Assembly: GCF_036946495.1 (NCBI RefSeq)
Contig: NZ_JAQIIX010000002.1
Span: forward strand, 248,001-312,000
Reading direction: 5' to 3'
DNA from: Mycolicibacterium neoaurum
GTDB taxonomy: Bacteria > Actinomycetota > Actinomycetes > Mycobacteriales > Mycobacteriaceae
Length of the DNA stretch: 64,000 nt
In this document: piece after piece, positions 8,689 to 17,350 of the stretch
Layout of the letters: each line of letters begins with the position of its first letter
How positions within the stretch are numbered: position 1 is the first letter of the stretch
Made by a program: the position numbers and the translations under genes
The notes under the pieces: generated by a model
The model's database searches: none
Told to the model about the DNA's origin: nothing
The model's input: the letters and a program-made list of their open reading frames with translations, nothing else

Positions 8689-10279
8689 ACCGCCGCCGAC
8701 GCCGGCCGGTGCCGAAGATGCTGCGGGTGATCTCGCGCCCGATCACCGTGCCCGCCGAGCGCATGGCGCTCTTGAACGCGGGGCTGTCCACCACCTTGTC
8801 CAGCAGGCTCGGCTCCATCGGGGCCGGCGGCGGGTAATCGGGGATCGCGACCGGATCCGGATACAGCGGCGGCGGCAGATCAGGCACGGTCGCCGCCGGC
8901 GGGACCGGCGGCGGGGGTGGTGCCAGCCGGGCGGTAAGCAACTCGTAGGCCGACTCGCGGTCGATGGTCTGCCCGTACGTCGCCTGCAACGGGCTGGCCT
9001 GCGCCGCCGCCCTGATCGCGTCGGGGCCGATGGTGTCCATCAGCGAGCGCGGCGCCCGCATCCGGGTCCAGGCGACCGGGGTGGGTGCACCGCTCTCCGA
9101 AAGCACCGTGATGACCGCCTCCCCGATGCCCAACGATGTCAGCGCCGATTCGAGGTCGTAGGTGGTGGTCTTGGGATAGGTGCGGACGGTCTTGGACAGC
9201 GCCTTCTGATCATCGGGGGTGAACGCGCGCAAGGCATGCTGCACCCGCGCGCCCAGCTGGCTGAGGACGCCGTTGGGTACATCGGTGGGCAGTTGGGTGC
9301 AGAAGAAGACGCCGACGCCCTTGGAGCGGATCAGCTTGACGGTCTGCTCCACCTGGGACAGGAACGCCTTTGAGGCATCCTCGAACAGCAGGTGCGCCTC
9401 GTCGAAGAAGAACACCAGCTTCGGCTTGTCCAAGTCGCCCTCCTCGGGCAGCGTCGTGAACAGGTCGGCCAGCACCCACATCAGGAAGGTCGAGAACATC
9501 ACCGGGCGGGCCGCCTGCGCACCGAGCTCCAGCAGCGTGATGACGCCGCGGCCCTGTGCGTCGAACCGGATCAGGTCCTTGGGCTCCAGCTCCGGCTCGC
9601 CGAAGAAGGTGTCCGCGCCCTCGGCCTCCAGGTTGACCAGCGCCCGCAGGATCACCCCGGCCGTCGTGGTCGACACCGCTCCGAGCGCCTTGAGTTCAGG
9701 TTTGCCCTCGTCGCTGATCAGGTATTGGATGACCGCCCGCAGGTCTTTGAGGTCCAGCAGCGCCAGCCCCTTCTGGTCGGCGAAGTGGAAGATCAGTCCG
9801 AGCGTCGATTCTTGGGTTGTGTTGAGCCCGAGCACCTTCGACAGCAGGATCGGGCCGAAACTGGTGATGGTGGCCCGCACCGGGACACCGATCCCATCGG
9901 TGCCCAGGGACAAGAACTCCACCGGGTGGGCGGCAGGCACCCAGGCATCGCCGGTGTCGGCGGCGCGTTGCAGCGTCCGGTCACTCGCCACACCCGGCTG
10001 CGACAGGCCCGACAGGTCACCTTTCACATCGGCCATCACCACGGGCACCCCGGCGGCCGAGAGCTGCTCGGCCATCAGCTGCAGTGATTTGGTCTTACCT
10101 GTGCCGGTGGCGCCGGCGACCAGACCGTGCCGGTTCACCATCGCCAGCGGGATACGGACCGCCGCGCCCGGGTCGACGACCCCGTCGACGACGACTGCGC
10201 CGAGCTCCAGCGCCTGTCCCTGGGTGGCATAACCTGCGGCGATCTGCTGTGCGGGGGTCTGCTCGGGGTGCACCGTCAT
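8687..10279 (-). CDS. HerA/DUF853-type AAA+ ATPase
   Basis: This cytoplasmic ATPase of about 530 residues carries a Walker A motif GATGTGKTKSL near residues 56-66 and a Walker B motif KLVFFFDEAHLLF. It has the arginine-rich core of the HerA-like helicase-related family (DUF853) and a proline-rich linker before a short basic C-terminus ending in GRRRRR. It is equivalent in position to Rv2510c. Family members are thought to act on nucleic acids, but the exact role in mycobacteria is not established. The start MTVHPEQTPAQQI is preferred to a Met eight codons upstream because family members begin there. Confidence 0.85.
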   Translation of the reverse strand: MTVHPEQTPAQQIAAGYATQGQALELGAVVVDGVVDPGAAVRIPLAMVNRHGLVAGATGTGKTKSLQLMAEQLSAAGVPVVMADVKGDLSGLSQPGVASDRTLQRAADTGDAWVPAAHPVEFLSLGTDGIGVPVRATITSFGPILLSKVLGLNTTQESTLGLIFHFADQKGLALLDLKDLRAVIQYLISDEGKPELKALGAVSTTTAGVILRALVNLEAEGADTFFGEPELEPKDLIRFDAQGRGVITLLELGAQAARPVMFSTFLMWVLADLFTTLPEEGDLDKPKLVFFFDEAHLLFEDASKAFLSQVEQTVKLIRSKGVGVFFCTQLPTDVPNGVLSQLGARVQHALRAFTPDDQKALSKTVRTYPKTTTYDLESALTSLGIGEAVITVLSESGAPTPVAWTRMRAPRSLMDTIGPDAIRAAAQASPLQATYGQTIDRESAYELLTARLAPPPPPVPPAATVPDLPPPLYPDPVAIPDYPPPAPMEPSLLDKVVDSPAFKSAMRSAGTVIGREITRSIFGTGRRRRR

Positions 10280-10360
10280 GCGGCAGACATTACTGAAGCG
10301 CACCCCGCCGGGACGGGTTCACGCAGCTGATCATCGGCGGTGGGAATACTGTGGATCGCT

Positions 10361-10990
10361 GTGCGTGAAGAACTGGTGTGGATCGACTGCGAGATGACCG
10401 GACTCGATCTGAAGTCCGACAAGCTCATCGAGATTGCCGCGTTGGTCACCGATGCCGACCTCAACGTCCTCGGCGACGGTATCGACGTGGTGATCCACGC
10501 CGAGGCCGAGGACCTGTCCGGCATGGTCGAGGTGGTCGCCAAGATGCATGCGAACTCCGGGCTGGACAAGGAGGTGCTGGCCTCCGACGTCGACCTCGCC
10601 ACCGCCGAGACGATGGTGCTGGACTACATCCGCAGCCATGTGAAGACAGCCAAAACCGCTCCGCTGTGCGGCAATTCGATCGCGACCGACCGCGGTTTCA
10701 TCGCCCGCGACATGCCTACCCTGGACAACTACCTGCACTACCGGATGATCGACGTCAGCTCGATCAAGGAACTGTGCAGGCGCTGGTACCCGCGGATCTA
10801 CTTCGGTCAGCCCGAGAAGGGTCTGGCCCACCGCGCGCTGGCCGATATCCACGAGTCCATCCAGGAGCTCAAGTACTACCGGCGCACCGCATTCGTGGCC
10901 GCCCCCGGCCCGTCGACCAGCGAGATCGCCGCGGTCGCCGCCGAGCTGGGCCCCAACTCCAGCGCGCCGAACCAAACCGATTCGGTGTAA
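10361..10990 (+). CDS. orn: oligoribonuclease
   Basis: A DEDDh 3'-5' exonuclease of 209 residues that degrades 2-5 nt RNA and linear pGpG-type dinucleotides to mononucleotides. The motifs are LVWIDCEMTGLD (first Asp/Glu pair), the middle CGNSIATDRGFI segment and the C-terminal HRALADIHESI (His and Asp). The GTG start gives VREELVWIDCEM, matching the family N-terminus; an in-frame GTG 21 nt upstream would add unrelated residues. It is divergent from the HerA-like gene, as in Rv2510c-Rv2511, and followed by tRNA-His. Confidence 0.95.
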   Translation: MREELVWIDCEMTGLDLKSDKLIEIAALVTDADLNVLGDGIDVVIHAEAEDLSGMVEVVAKMHANSGLDKEVLASDVDLATAETMVLDYIRSHVKTAKTAPLCGNSIATDRGFIARDMPTLDNYLHYRMIDVSSIKELCRRWYPRIYFGQPEKGLAHRALADIHESIQELKYYRRTAFVAAPGPSTSEIAAVAAELGPNSSAPNQTDSV

Positions 10991-11035
10991 CGACCCTCAT
11001 GCGGTTAAGATCGTCAGCGCCGCTCACGCGGCAAT

Positions 11036-11109
11036 GGTGGCTGTAGTTCAGTTGGTAGAGCACCAGGTTGTGATCCTGGCTGTCGCGGGTTCGAGTCCCG
11101 TCAGCCACC
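11036..11109 (+). tRNA. tRNA-His (GTG anticodon)
   Basis: The cloverleaf is clear. The acceptor stem GTGGCTG (11037-11043) pairs with CAGCCAC (11102-11108), with the extra G(-1) at 11036 opposite C73 that marks histidine tRNAs. The anticodon stem CCAGG/CCTGG holds the loop with GTG at 11070-11072, and the T-arm contains GGTTCGAGTCC. The CCA end is not fully encoded. Confidence 0.97.
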
Positions 11110-11119
11110 CGGTAACGGG

Positions 11120-11149
11120 AACGCCGCCCACTCAGGTGGGCGGCGTTTT
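11120..11149 (+). terminator. intrinsic terminator after tRNA-His
   Basis: A perfect 12-bp stem, AACGCCGCCCAC (11120-11131) against GTGGGCGGCGTT (11136-11147) with a TCAG loop, is followed by TTC. It lies 11 bases after the tRNA. Confidence 0.85.
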
Positions 11150-11215
11150 CGCGTTCGAGGTCCCGGTTCGGAGAAAAAGCGGCGCGTTTCCAAGATTCCG
11201 TCAAGCACCGGCAGG

Positions 11216-12358
11216 ATGATTTGGCAGGTGGGGACCTCCAAGACCGTCGCAGGGCTGGCATGCCTGGCACTGCTGGCGGCCGGCTGCGGCACCGCGGTCT
11301 CCAGTGGACCCACCATCGCGCATGACGCACCCACCCGCGTGATCGACCGTGACGTCCCGTGGGCGCAGGTCGGATCGGGTTGGACGCTGGCCACCTGGGC
11401 CGAAACGCCCGACACCACCACGCTGACGCTGGTCGGCCCGGCCGGTGACCGGCATCGGATCACCGAACTGCCCGCGACCTATCGACTCACCGACTGGTCC
11501 GGTGACGGCAGGCGCGCGCTGTTCAGCTCCAGCGATTACGACGCGGGCGCCTATGGCACCACGACGCTCACCGAACTGGACCTGAGCACCGGTGCCACCA
11601 CGGTCACCACCATGGAGGGACGCATCGCGGCCCGCTACACCCGGCCCACCGGCAAGGCCCTGTTCGTCACCGACGAGGATCGCCGGACCCTGCGTCGCGT
11701 CGACCTCGGCGGCGTCGAACAACTCTCCTACGCCACCGACCGGCTGGGCGCCGCCGGCACGTTCAACGGGCACCACCTGGCCAGCATCGACGGCACCCTG
11801 CTGGTGCTCGGCGCCGACAAGGGCCTGGCCGTCGTCGGCAACAACGGCCGGTTACGCGACCACCTCGATCTGCCGGGGCCGAACACCAACTGTGTGCCGG
11901 TGCGCTGGTGGAACAGCGGCGCGGTGCTGGCCCGGTGTTCGGACGCTGAGCTGATCGGCAATCAGCTGTGGCAGATCCCGCTGGACGGTTCGACGCCGAC
12001 CGCGCTCACCGCGTTCAGCTCGGGCCGTCGCGATGACTACGGAGATGTCGCGGCCTGGCGGTTGCCCAGTGGCGCCTACTTCCAGTCACTGGGCCCGTGC
12101 GGGGCCACCTCGCTGATGCGTGACACCTCCCAGCGCCGCGACGCGCTGCTGGCCGTACCCGGGGTGGACGCCGGGAGATCCGTGCTGGTCGTCGGCGCCA
12201 GCGGCGGGACGCTACTGCTCCGGGTCACCGATTCCTGCGGACCGGGTATCGCCCTGATCGCCTATGACACCGGCGCCGGGACCTCCCGTGTCCTGCTGGG
12301 TCCCCCGGCCACTGCTGGTCGGGTGTCGGCGGCGCTGGCGTTCAGCGACGACAGGTAG
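11216..12358 (+). CDS. putative secreted lipoprotein with TolB-like repeats
   Basis: 380 residues with a type II signal peptide: hydrophobic stretch VAGLACLALLAAGC with the lipid-modified cysteine at about residue 24. The mature part contains repeated short beta-strand segments (LTDWSGDGRRALFSS, and similar D-G turns), suggesting a beta-propeller of the TolB/YncE kind. No enzyme motif is visible, and I do not recognise a named M. tuberculosis equivalent at this position. It is followed after 60 bases by the DUF899 gene on the same strand but has its own tRNA terminator upstream, so it probably has its own promoter. Confidence 0.75.
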   Translation: MIWQVGTSKTVAGLACLALLAAGCGTAVSSGPTIAHDAPTRVIDRDVPWAQVGSGWTLATWAETPDTTTLTLVGPAGDRHRITELPATYRLTDWSGDGRRALFSSSDYDAGAYGTTTLTELDLSTGATTVTTMEGRIAARYTRPTGKALFVTDEDRRTLRRVDLGGVEQLSYATDRLGAAGTFNGHHLASIDGTLLVLGADKGLAVVGNNGRLRDHLDLPGPNTNCVPVRWWNSGAVLARCSDAELIGNQLWQIPLDGSTPTALTAFSSGRRDDYGDVAAWRLPSGAYFQSLGPCGATSLMRDTSQRRDALLAVPGVDAGRSVLVVGASGGTLLLRVTDSCGPGIALIAYDTGAGTSRVLLGPPATAGRVSAALAFSDDR

Positions 12359-12418
12359 CGATGAGTTGTGCCCGCAGGGCCGGTCTACACGACGACATAC
12401 TTCGCGGAGGGAGACAAC

Positions 12419-13105
12419 ATGACCGCCAAACCACCGGTGGTGGACCAGGACACCTGGCGCACGGCGTTGGAGGATCTGCGCCGACGGGAGAAGGCCGCCA
12501 CCCGCGAGCTCGACGCCGTCGCCGCCCAGCGGCGCCGACTGCCGATGGTCAAGCTGCCCGAGTACGTCTTGACCGGTGCCGACGGTCCGATACGGCTGGC
12601 CGACGTGTTCGCCGGGAAGTCACAGCTGATCACCTACCACCACATGTGGAGCGACGGGGCGCAGTGGCAGTGCGGCGGGTGCACCGGTTTCACCTCGCAG
12701 TTCACCCGGCTGGATTTCCTGGACAACTACGACGCACGCTTCGTCATCGTCACCAACGGGCCGATCGAGGAAGCGCTGGCCTACCGGGACCGGGTCGGTA
12801 ACGCGATGGAGTGGTACTCCGCGGCCGGCACCAGCTTCGGTGCCGATGTCGATGCCGCGCCCGGGGAGGGTTTCGCGGTGAATGTCTTCATGCGCGACGG
12901 GGATACGGTCTATCGCACCTGGCACACCAACGGCCGTGGTACCGAACAACTCAGCCATTCTTTTGCGCTGATCGACCTGTTGCCATGGGGCAGGCAGGAG
13001 GAGTGGCTGGACTCCCCCGCAGGTTGGCCGTCGCGTCCGACATACTCCGGATGGTTGGACAGCCCCGATATCGCACGTCTCTACGGAAAGGGTTCCGCGC
13101 AGTGA
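12419..13105 (+). CDS. DUF899 thioredoxin-like protein
   Basis: 228 residues in the DUF899 family: an N-terminal helix with many Arg/Glu (TALEDLRRREKAATRELD), then a thioredoxin-like fold with YHHMWSDGAQWQCGGCTGF, where the CGGC pair (residues 85-88) takes the place of a redox centre, and a late segment HSFALIDLLPWGRQEEW. Function in the family is not established; reports are limited to similarity to redox proteins. The ATG at 12419 is chosen because GGAGGGA lies eight bases upstream. It overlaps the next gene by GTGA, so the two are coupled. Confidence 0.85.
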   Translation: MTAKPPVVDQDTWRTALEDLRRREKAATRELDAVAAQRRRLPMVKLPEYVLTGADGPIRLADVFAGKSQLITYHHMWSDGAQWQCGGCTGFTSQFTRLDFLDNYDARFVIVTNGPIEEALAYRDRVGNAMEWYSAAGTSFGADVDAAPGEGFAVNVFMRDGDTVYRTWHTNGRGTEQLSHSFALIDLLPWGRQEEWLDSPAGWPSRPTYSGWLDSPDIARLYGKGSAQ

Positions 13106-13572
13106 GCACCACCGAGCGTTATGTCGTCACCCGCACCATTCCCGCCGCACCGCAACGCGTCTTCGCCGTGCTGTCCGATCCGGCACGTCACCAGGACACC
13201 GAACCGAGCGACTGGGTGCGCGACGCGGTCAGCCAGGATCCCATCACCGAGGCCGGTCAGATCTTCGTGGTCAACATGTTCAAGGATTTCGTCGGCGGGC
13301 ACTACGTGATGCACAACCTGGTGACCGATTTCGAGCAAGACCGCAGGATCGGTTGGCGGCCAGGCCAGCTCGGCGAAGCGGGTGAGCATCAACCCGGTGG
13401 ATGGTCGTGGCGTTACGACCTGGCCCCCAACGGGGCAGGCACCGATGTCACCATCACCTACGACTGGTCGGGCACACCGCAGAGCTTCCGTGACCGGATC
13501 GGCAGCATGCCGCCGTTCGGGCCGCAGTACCTCGAGCAGTCCCTGGCGGCGCTGGAGGACGCGGTCCGCTAG
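13102..13572 (+). CDS. SRPBCC (START-like) domain protein
   Basis: 156 residues with the typical SRPBCC opening RTIPAAPQRVFAVLSDPARHQ and the strand pattern of a helix-grip fold, ending with a long C-terminal helix (YLEQSLAALEDAVR). Such proteins bind hydrophobic ligands in a central cavity. The GTG start overlaps the DUF899 stop. The protein stops four bases into the converging ldtB gene, sharing a palindromic CTAG that provides both stop codons. The ligand is unknown; the coupled DUF899 gene suggests a common small-molecule or detoxification role. Confidence 0.82.
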   Translation: MSTTERYVVTRTIPAAPQRVFAVLSDPARHQDTEPSDWVRDAVSQDPITEAGQIFVVNMFKDFVGGHYVMHNLVTDFEQDRRIGWRPGQLGEAGEHQPGGWSWRYDLAPNGAGTDVTITYDWSGTPQSFRDRIGSMPPFGPQYLEQSLAALEDAVR

Positions 13573-14789
13573 GTGCTGGCGTTGCCGGCCTTCCACTGCG
13601 ACCACGGGATGTTCCAGTCCCCGAGTCCGTCGGTGCCGGGAAGCACCGAACCGACCGTGCCCACGACCTCGACGATGTCACCACGTTTGGTGTTCTCGTA
13701 GAACCACTGGGCGTTGGCGGTGCTGACGTTGAGGCAGCCGTGGCTGACATTGCTGTAGCCCTGGCTGCCCACCGACCACGGGGCCCCGTGCACGTAGATG
13801 CCGCTGTAGGACATCTGCGTGGCGAAGTCCACCTCGGTGCGATATCCGTTGGGCGAGTTGACCGGAACGCCGTAGGTCGACGAGTCCATGACCAGTTCGG
13901 CGAACCGGTCCCCGATGATGTAGGTCCCGTTGTTGGTCGGGGTGCTGTCCTTGCCCATCGAGATCGGCATGGTCTTGATGACTTCGCCGTTGCGCCGGAC
14001 GGTCAGCGTCTTGGTCGAGTCGTCGGCCGTCGCGATCAGCTGGTCGCCGATGGTGAAGTCGGTGCCGGCGTTGTCCTGCCCGAACAATCCGTCGCCCAAC
14101 TCGACGCCGTAGGTGTTGACGGCCACCTCGACCTTGGTGCCGGGCTTCCAGTATTGAGCTGGGCGCCAACGGACTTCGCGGTTGTTCAGCCAGTAGAAGG
14201 CACCTTCGACCTTGGGTGTCGTGGTGACCTTGATGGCCTGCTCCGCGGCGGCCCGGTTGGCGATGTTCTCGTCGAAGCGGATGGCGATGGGCTGGCCGAC
14301 GCCGACGACCTCGCCCTTGTTGGGCAGCACGTAGGGCATGGTCAGGTTCTTCGGTGAGTGCGTTTCGAAGGTCATCTGCGTCGACGCCGCGCCGGCCAAC
14401 CCCTGGGAGCTGGCCGTCAGCGTATAGCTGGCGTTGTAGTCCAGCGGATCGGTGGTCGACCAGGTCAGCCCGTCCTTGCTGAGCTGACCGGCCACGGCCG
14501 AGCCGTTCTCGTCGACGAGGTTCACCGACCCGAGCACGCCGCCCTCGGTGCTCACCGTTACCGGCTCTTCGACGGTCACCCCGACGGCGCCATCGGTCAC
14601 CGAAGCGCTCAGCTTGGGCACCAGCAGATCCCCGAAGGGCGTGCCCTTGTCGGCGATAGTCCGCGGTTGTTCGGGGGCCTGTTGAGAGCTGCACGCGCTC
14701 AACGCGAGGCTGGCCACCAGCCCCACTGCGATCGCGGTCCCCCACGTCCTTGCTCGACGCACGCCCACCCGCGGCGAATCCTGCACCAT
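13569..14789 (-). CDS. ldtB: L,D-transpeptidase LdtB (LppS-like lipoprotein)
   Basis: This lipoprotein of about 406 residues closely resembles LdtMt2 (Rv2518c). The signal peptide ends in LALSAC (Cys about 33). Two Ig-like domains include IADKGTPFGDLLVPKL and FYWLNNREVRWRP, followed by the YkuD catalytic domain with HGAPWSVGSQGYSNVSHGCLN, where the catalytic Cys is about residue 352 with its His-Gly partner. The C-terminal cap is DGLGDWNIPWSQW. It makes 3-3 cross-links in peptidoglycan outside the membrane and is the main target of carbapenems in this class. The start at 14789 is chosen for length agreement and an AGGTGGGG sequence just upstream; Mets at 14808 and 14828 are alternatives. Confidence 0.93.
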   Translation of the reverse strand: MVQDSPRVGVRRARTWGTAIAVGLVASLALSACSSQQAPEQPRTIADKGTPFGDLLVPKLSASVTDGAVGVTVEEPVTVSTEGGVLGSVNLVDENGSAVAGQLSKDGLTWSTTDPLDYNASYTLTASSQGLAGAASTQMTFETHSPKNLTMPYVLPNKGEVVGVGQPIAIRFDENIANRAAAEQAIKVTTTPKVEGAFYWLNNREVRWRPAQYWKPGTKVEVAVNTYGVELGDGLFGQDNAGTDFTIGDQLIATADDSTKTLTVRRNGEVIKTMPISMGKDSTPTNNGTYIIGDRFAELVMDSSTYGVPVNSPNGYRTEVDFATQMSYSGIYVHGAPWSVGSQGYSNVSHGCLNVSTANAQWFYENTKRGDIVEVVGTVGSVLPGTDGLGDWNIPWSQWKAGNAST

Positions 14790-14948
14790 CTTCCAGCCCC
14801 ACCTCATGCCACGGACCCGCTGGGTCACAAACTTCTTGGCGATAGTCTAAGGGAAACCACCGACAACCGGCCGTCCGACGAGCGCATAAACCGGCTCTGT
14901 AATGCGGATTTCACCTCTGCGCGCCGGTGCTGTTATTGTTTCACCCGC

Positions 14949-15024
<76 letters not shown>

Positions 15025-15028
15025 CCGC

Positions 15029-15054
15029 AAAGGCCCTGCTTCGGCAGGGCCTTT
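15029..15054 (+). terminator. intrinsic terminator after tRNA-Lys
   Basis: A perfect 11-bp stem AAAGGCCCTGC/GCAGGGCCTTT closed by a stable TTCG tetraloop lies four bases after the tRNA CCA end. Confidence 0.88.
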
Positions 15055-15131
15055 GTAGTTTGAGGGCGAGTCGTTTCGGGGCGAGTAGTTTCGGGCGAGT
15101 CGTCGGCGCACGTCGTCGGGACCCCGGGCGC

Positions 15132-15881
15132 TCAGCGCCCCCCGCGCAGCGCCCGGCTGATCCTGGCCGCCGCGTCGCGGACCTTCACCCCGAGATCGTC
15201 GAAACGTTCGGCGCAGATGCGGCTGGACGGCCCGGATACCGACAGCGCGGCCACCGGCCCGGAGGGTCCGATGATCGGGGCGCCGAGGGAGGAGATGCCG
15301 ACCGAGAGCCCGCCCTCGTTCACCGAGTACCCCCGTTCGCGGATCTCGTTGACCACCTTGCGGATCCGGTCCGGGTCGGTGAGCGTGTCCGGCGTCTGGG
15401 CCGCAAGCGGTCCGGACAGGTAGCGATCGACATAACCCGGGTCGCACGCGGAGAGATAGGCCAGCCCGGTGGCCGAGGCGTGCAGCGCGATCCGCTCACC
15501 GAGCGCCAGGAACGCACGCAACCGGTGCGGGGTGTCCAGGCGCTCCACCAACACCAGTGAGTCCCCGTCGGGCGCGGCGAGGTGGACAGTCTCGGTCGTC
15601 GCCAACTGCAGCTCGTTCATCACCGGCAGCGCGATATCGCGCAGGCCCTCCCCGCCGCCGGCGCGGCCGACGACCGCCACCACGCGGTAGGTCAGCTGCC
15701 AGCGGGTCGGGGTGGTGTCCGTCGGCCGTAACCAACCCACCTCCTGCAGGGTGAGCAGTGTCCGCTGCACTGTGCTCTTGGGCAGTTCGACCCGGCGAGC
15801 CAGGTCGGAGAGCCCCACCGGCTGCGCCTCGGCGACGGCCTCGAGTACCCGAAACGCCGTCACGACGCTTTCTGTGGCCAT
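15132..15881 (-). CDS. IclR-family transcriptional regulator
   Basis: 249 residues. The N-terminal winged helix-turn-helix (VGLSDLARRVELPKSTVQRTLLTL, about residues 22-47) is followed by the IclR effector domain, with LVERLDTPHRLRAFLALG and the late conserved GISSLGAPIIGPSGPVAALSV. It is divergent from the matC-type transporter operon, with two inverted repeats between them, so it is the likely local regulator. By analogy with other IclR proteins beside dicarboxylate genes, the effector may be malonate, methylmalonate or a CoA ester; that is inference. Confidence 0.9.
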   Translation of the reverse strand: MATESVVTAFRVLEAVAEAQPVGLSDLARRVELPKSTVQRTLLTLQEVGWLRPTDTTPTRWQLTYRVVAVVGRAGGGEGLRDIALPVMNELQLATTETVHLAAPDGDSLVLVERLDTPHRLRAFLALGERIALHASATGLAYLSACDPGYVDRYLSGPLAAQTPDTLTDPDRIRKVVNEIRERGYSVNEGGLSVGISSLGAPIIGPSGPVAALSVSGPSSRICAERFDDLGVKVRDAAARISRALRGGR

Positions 15882-15919
15882 GGTTGCCTCCTCGCGTTGA
15901 TGTGAGTTAGGTTACAGCC

Positions 15920-15960
15920 GTTCGGTCTACTAGGCGAACCATTGGTCCATTCTACGGACC
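15920..15960. promoter_or_regulatory. two inverted repeats between the IclR gene and the matC-type operon
   Basis: GTTCG-N10-CGAAC (15920-15939) and GGTCC-N7-GGACC (15944-15960) lie side by side in the divergent intergenic region. Their spacing places them on successive helical turns, as expected of an IclR operator. Binding by the adjacent IclR protein is inferred. Confidence 0.55.
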
Positions 15961-15989
15961 GATGTCAATACCCAACGACCAAAGCCAAC

Positions 15990-15996
15990 AGGAGGT
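15990..15996 (+). promoter_or_regulatory. ribosome-binding site that sets the matC-type start
   Basis: AGGAGGT lies seven bases before the GTG at 16004. The upstream in-frame ATG at 15962 touches the inverted repeats and has no such site, so the internal GTG is preferred. Confidence 0.75.
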
Positions 15997-16003
15997 GCTC
16001 GCC

Positions 16004-17350
16004 GTGACGGCACAACTGGTCGCCCTCGGGATCTTCATCGCGGTGTTCGCGATCGCCGCCATCCGCAACGTCAACATCGGCATCGTCATGTTCCCCGTCG
16101 CCTGCGTGGTGGGGCTCTGGCTCGCCGACCTGAGCCTGAACCAGGTCATCGGCGAGTTCCCGCTGAGCATCCTGGTGCTCCTGGTCGGGGTGACGTACTT
16201 CTTCGGTATCGCGCACAGCAACGGCACCATCGAGTGGCTCATCCAGGCCTCGTTGGCGCGGGTGGGCAACCGCGACGCCCTCTTCCCCGCAGTGTTCTTC
16301 GCGCTCACCGCTGTCATCTCGGCGATGGGTGCGCCGCTCGGCGGCCTGGTGATGGCGCCGATGGGCATGAGCATCGCGCACAAGCGCGGCATCGACCCCA
16401 TGTTGATGGCCCTGGCCATGGGCGCCGGGCTGAGCGCCGGCGCGTTCGCGCCCACCAGCCTCTTCGGCATCATCACCTGGGGCACCGCCAACGAAGCCGG
16501 TATCGCGTTGAGCCCGCTGCTGCTCTTCGGTGTCGCGCTGGCACTGAACCTCGTCCTGCTCGCGGTGGCCTACGTGATGTTCGGCCGCAAGAAGGTGATC
16601 ACCGCCCAGGCCCCTGCCTTCAGCGAGGCCATGGTCGCCCGCGGTGCGGCCCTGCCCCAGTACGGCGGCTCCACACTGGATATCGGGGACGGCGACGCCC
16701 CCGACGACGAGCTGCCCGCCCCCGAACGTCCCACCGGCATGCAGATGTTGACCATCGCCATGATGGTGGTGCTCGTCGGCGCGGTCGTGGTGATGTCATT
16801 GATGGGCCTGACACCCGATATCGGGGTGCTCGGCTACGGTTTGGGCGCCGTCGCCGCCCTGCTCGACGCCTCCTCGGGCAAGAAGGCGATGAGCCGGATC
16901 GATTGGGGCTCGGTGCTTCTGGTCGGCGGCATCATCACCTACGTCGGTGTGCTGACCGAGATGGGCGTGGTCGACATGCTCGGTGAGGGCGCCGTACATC
17001 TCGGCTCACCCCTGGTGGCCGCGGTGCTGCTGTGCGCGGCGGCCGGGCTGATCTCCGCCTTCGCCTCCACCACCGGCATGCTGGCCGCCCTTGTGCCGCT
17101 GGCCCTTCCGTTGATCGCCGACGGCGGCATACCCGGCTGGGCGTTGATCTGCGCCATCGGCGTATGCGCGTCGATCGTCGATGTCTCCCCGTTCTCGACC
17201 GTCGGGGCGACCTATGTGGCGACCACCGTCGATGAGGACGCCCGGCCCCGGATGACCAAGCTGCTCACCCGGTGGGGCCTGTCGATGGTGGTGGTCGGAC
17301 CGGTGGTCCTGACGCTGGTGCTCATCGTGCCCGGGATGGTCTTCTCATGA
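16004..17350 (+). CDS. dicarboxylate (malonate-type) transporter, MatC/ion-transporter superfamily
   Basis: About 448 residues, very hydrophobic, with some 12 membrane segments. The N-terminal half has the MatC_N-like pattern (IRNVNIGIVMFPVACVVGLWLA, then VGVTYFFGIAHSNGTIEWL), and a mirrored motif in the C-terminal half (FASTTGMLAALVPLALPLI, SIVDVSPFSTVGA) is typical of the DASS/ion-transporter fold. A hydrophilic central loop runs from about residue 205 to 240. It overlaps the downstream acyl-CoA ligase by ATGA. Together with that ligase it suggests uptake and activation of malonate or a related dicarboxylate. Confidence 0.8.
   Translation: MTAQLVALGIFIAVFAIAAIRNVNIGIVMFPVACVVGLWLADLSLNQVIGEFPLSILVLLVGVTYFFGIAHSNGTIEWLIQASLARVGNRDALFPAVFFALTAVISAMGAPLGGLVMAPMGMSIAHKRGIDPMLMALAMGAGLSAGAFAPTSLFGIITWGTANEAGIALSPLLLFGVALALNLVLLAVAYVMFGRKKVITAQAPAFSEAMVARGAALPQYGGSTLDIGDGDAPDDELPAPERPTGMQMLTIAMMVVLVGAVVVMSLMGLTPDIGVLGYGLGAVAALLDASSGKKAMSRIDWGSVLLVGGIITYVGVLTEMGVVDMLGEGAVHLGSPLVAAVLLCAAAGLISAFASTTGMLAALVPLALPLIADGGIPGWALICAIGVCASIVDVSPFSTVGATYVATTVDEDARPRMTKLLTRWGLSMVVVGPVVLTLVLIVPGMVFS

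Noticed and set aside
15962..16003. Upstream ATG as the start of the dicarboxylate transporter
   Set aside because: It lies next to the inverted repeats without a ribosome-binding site, whereas AGGAGGT precedes the GTG at 16004.
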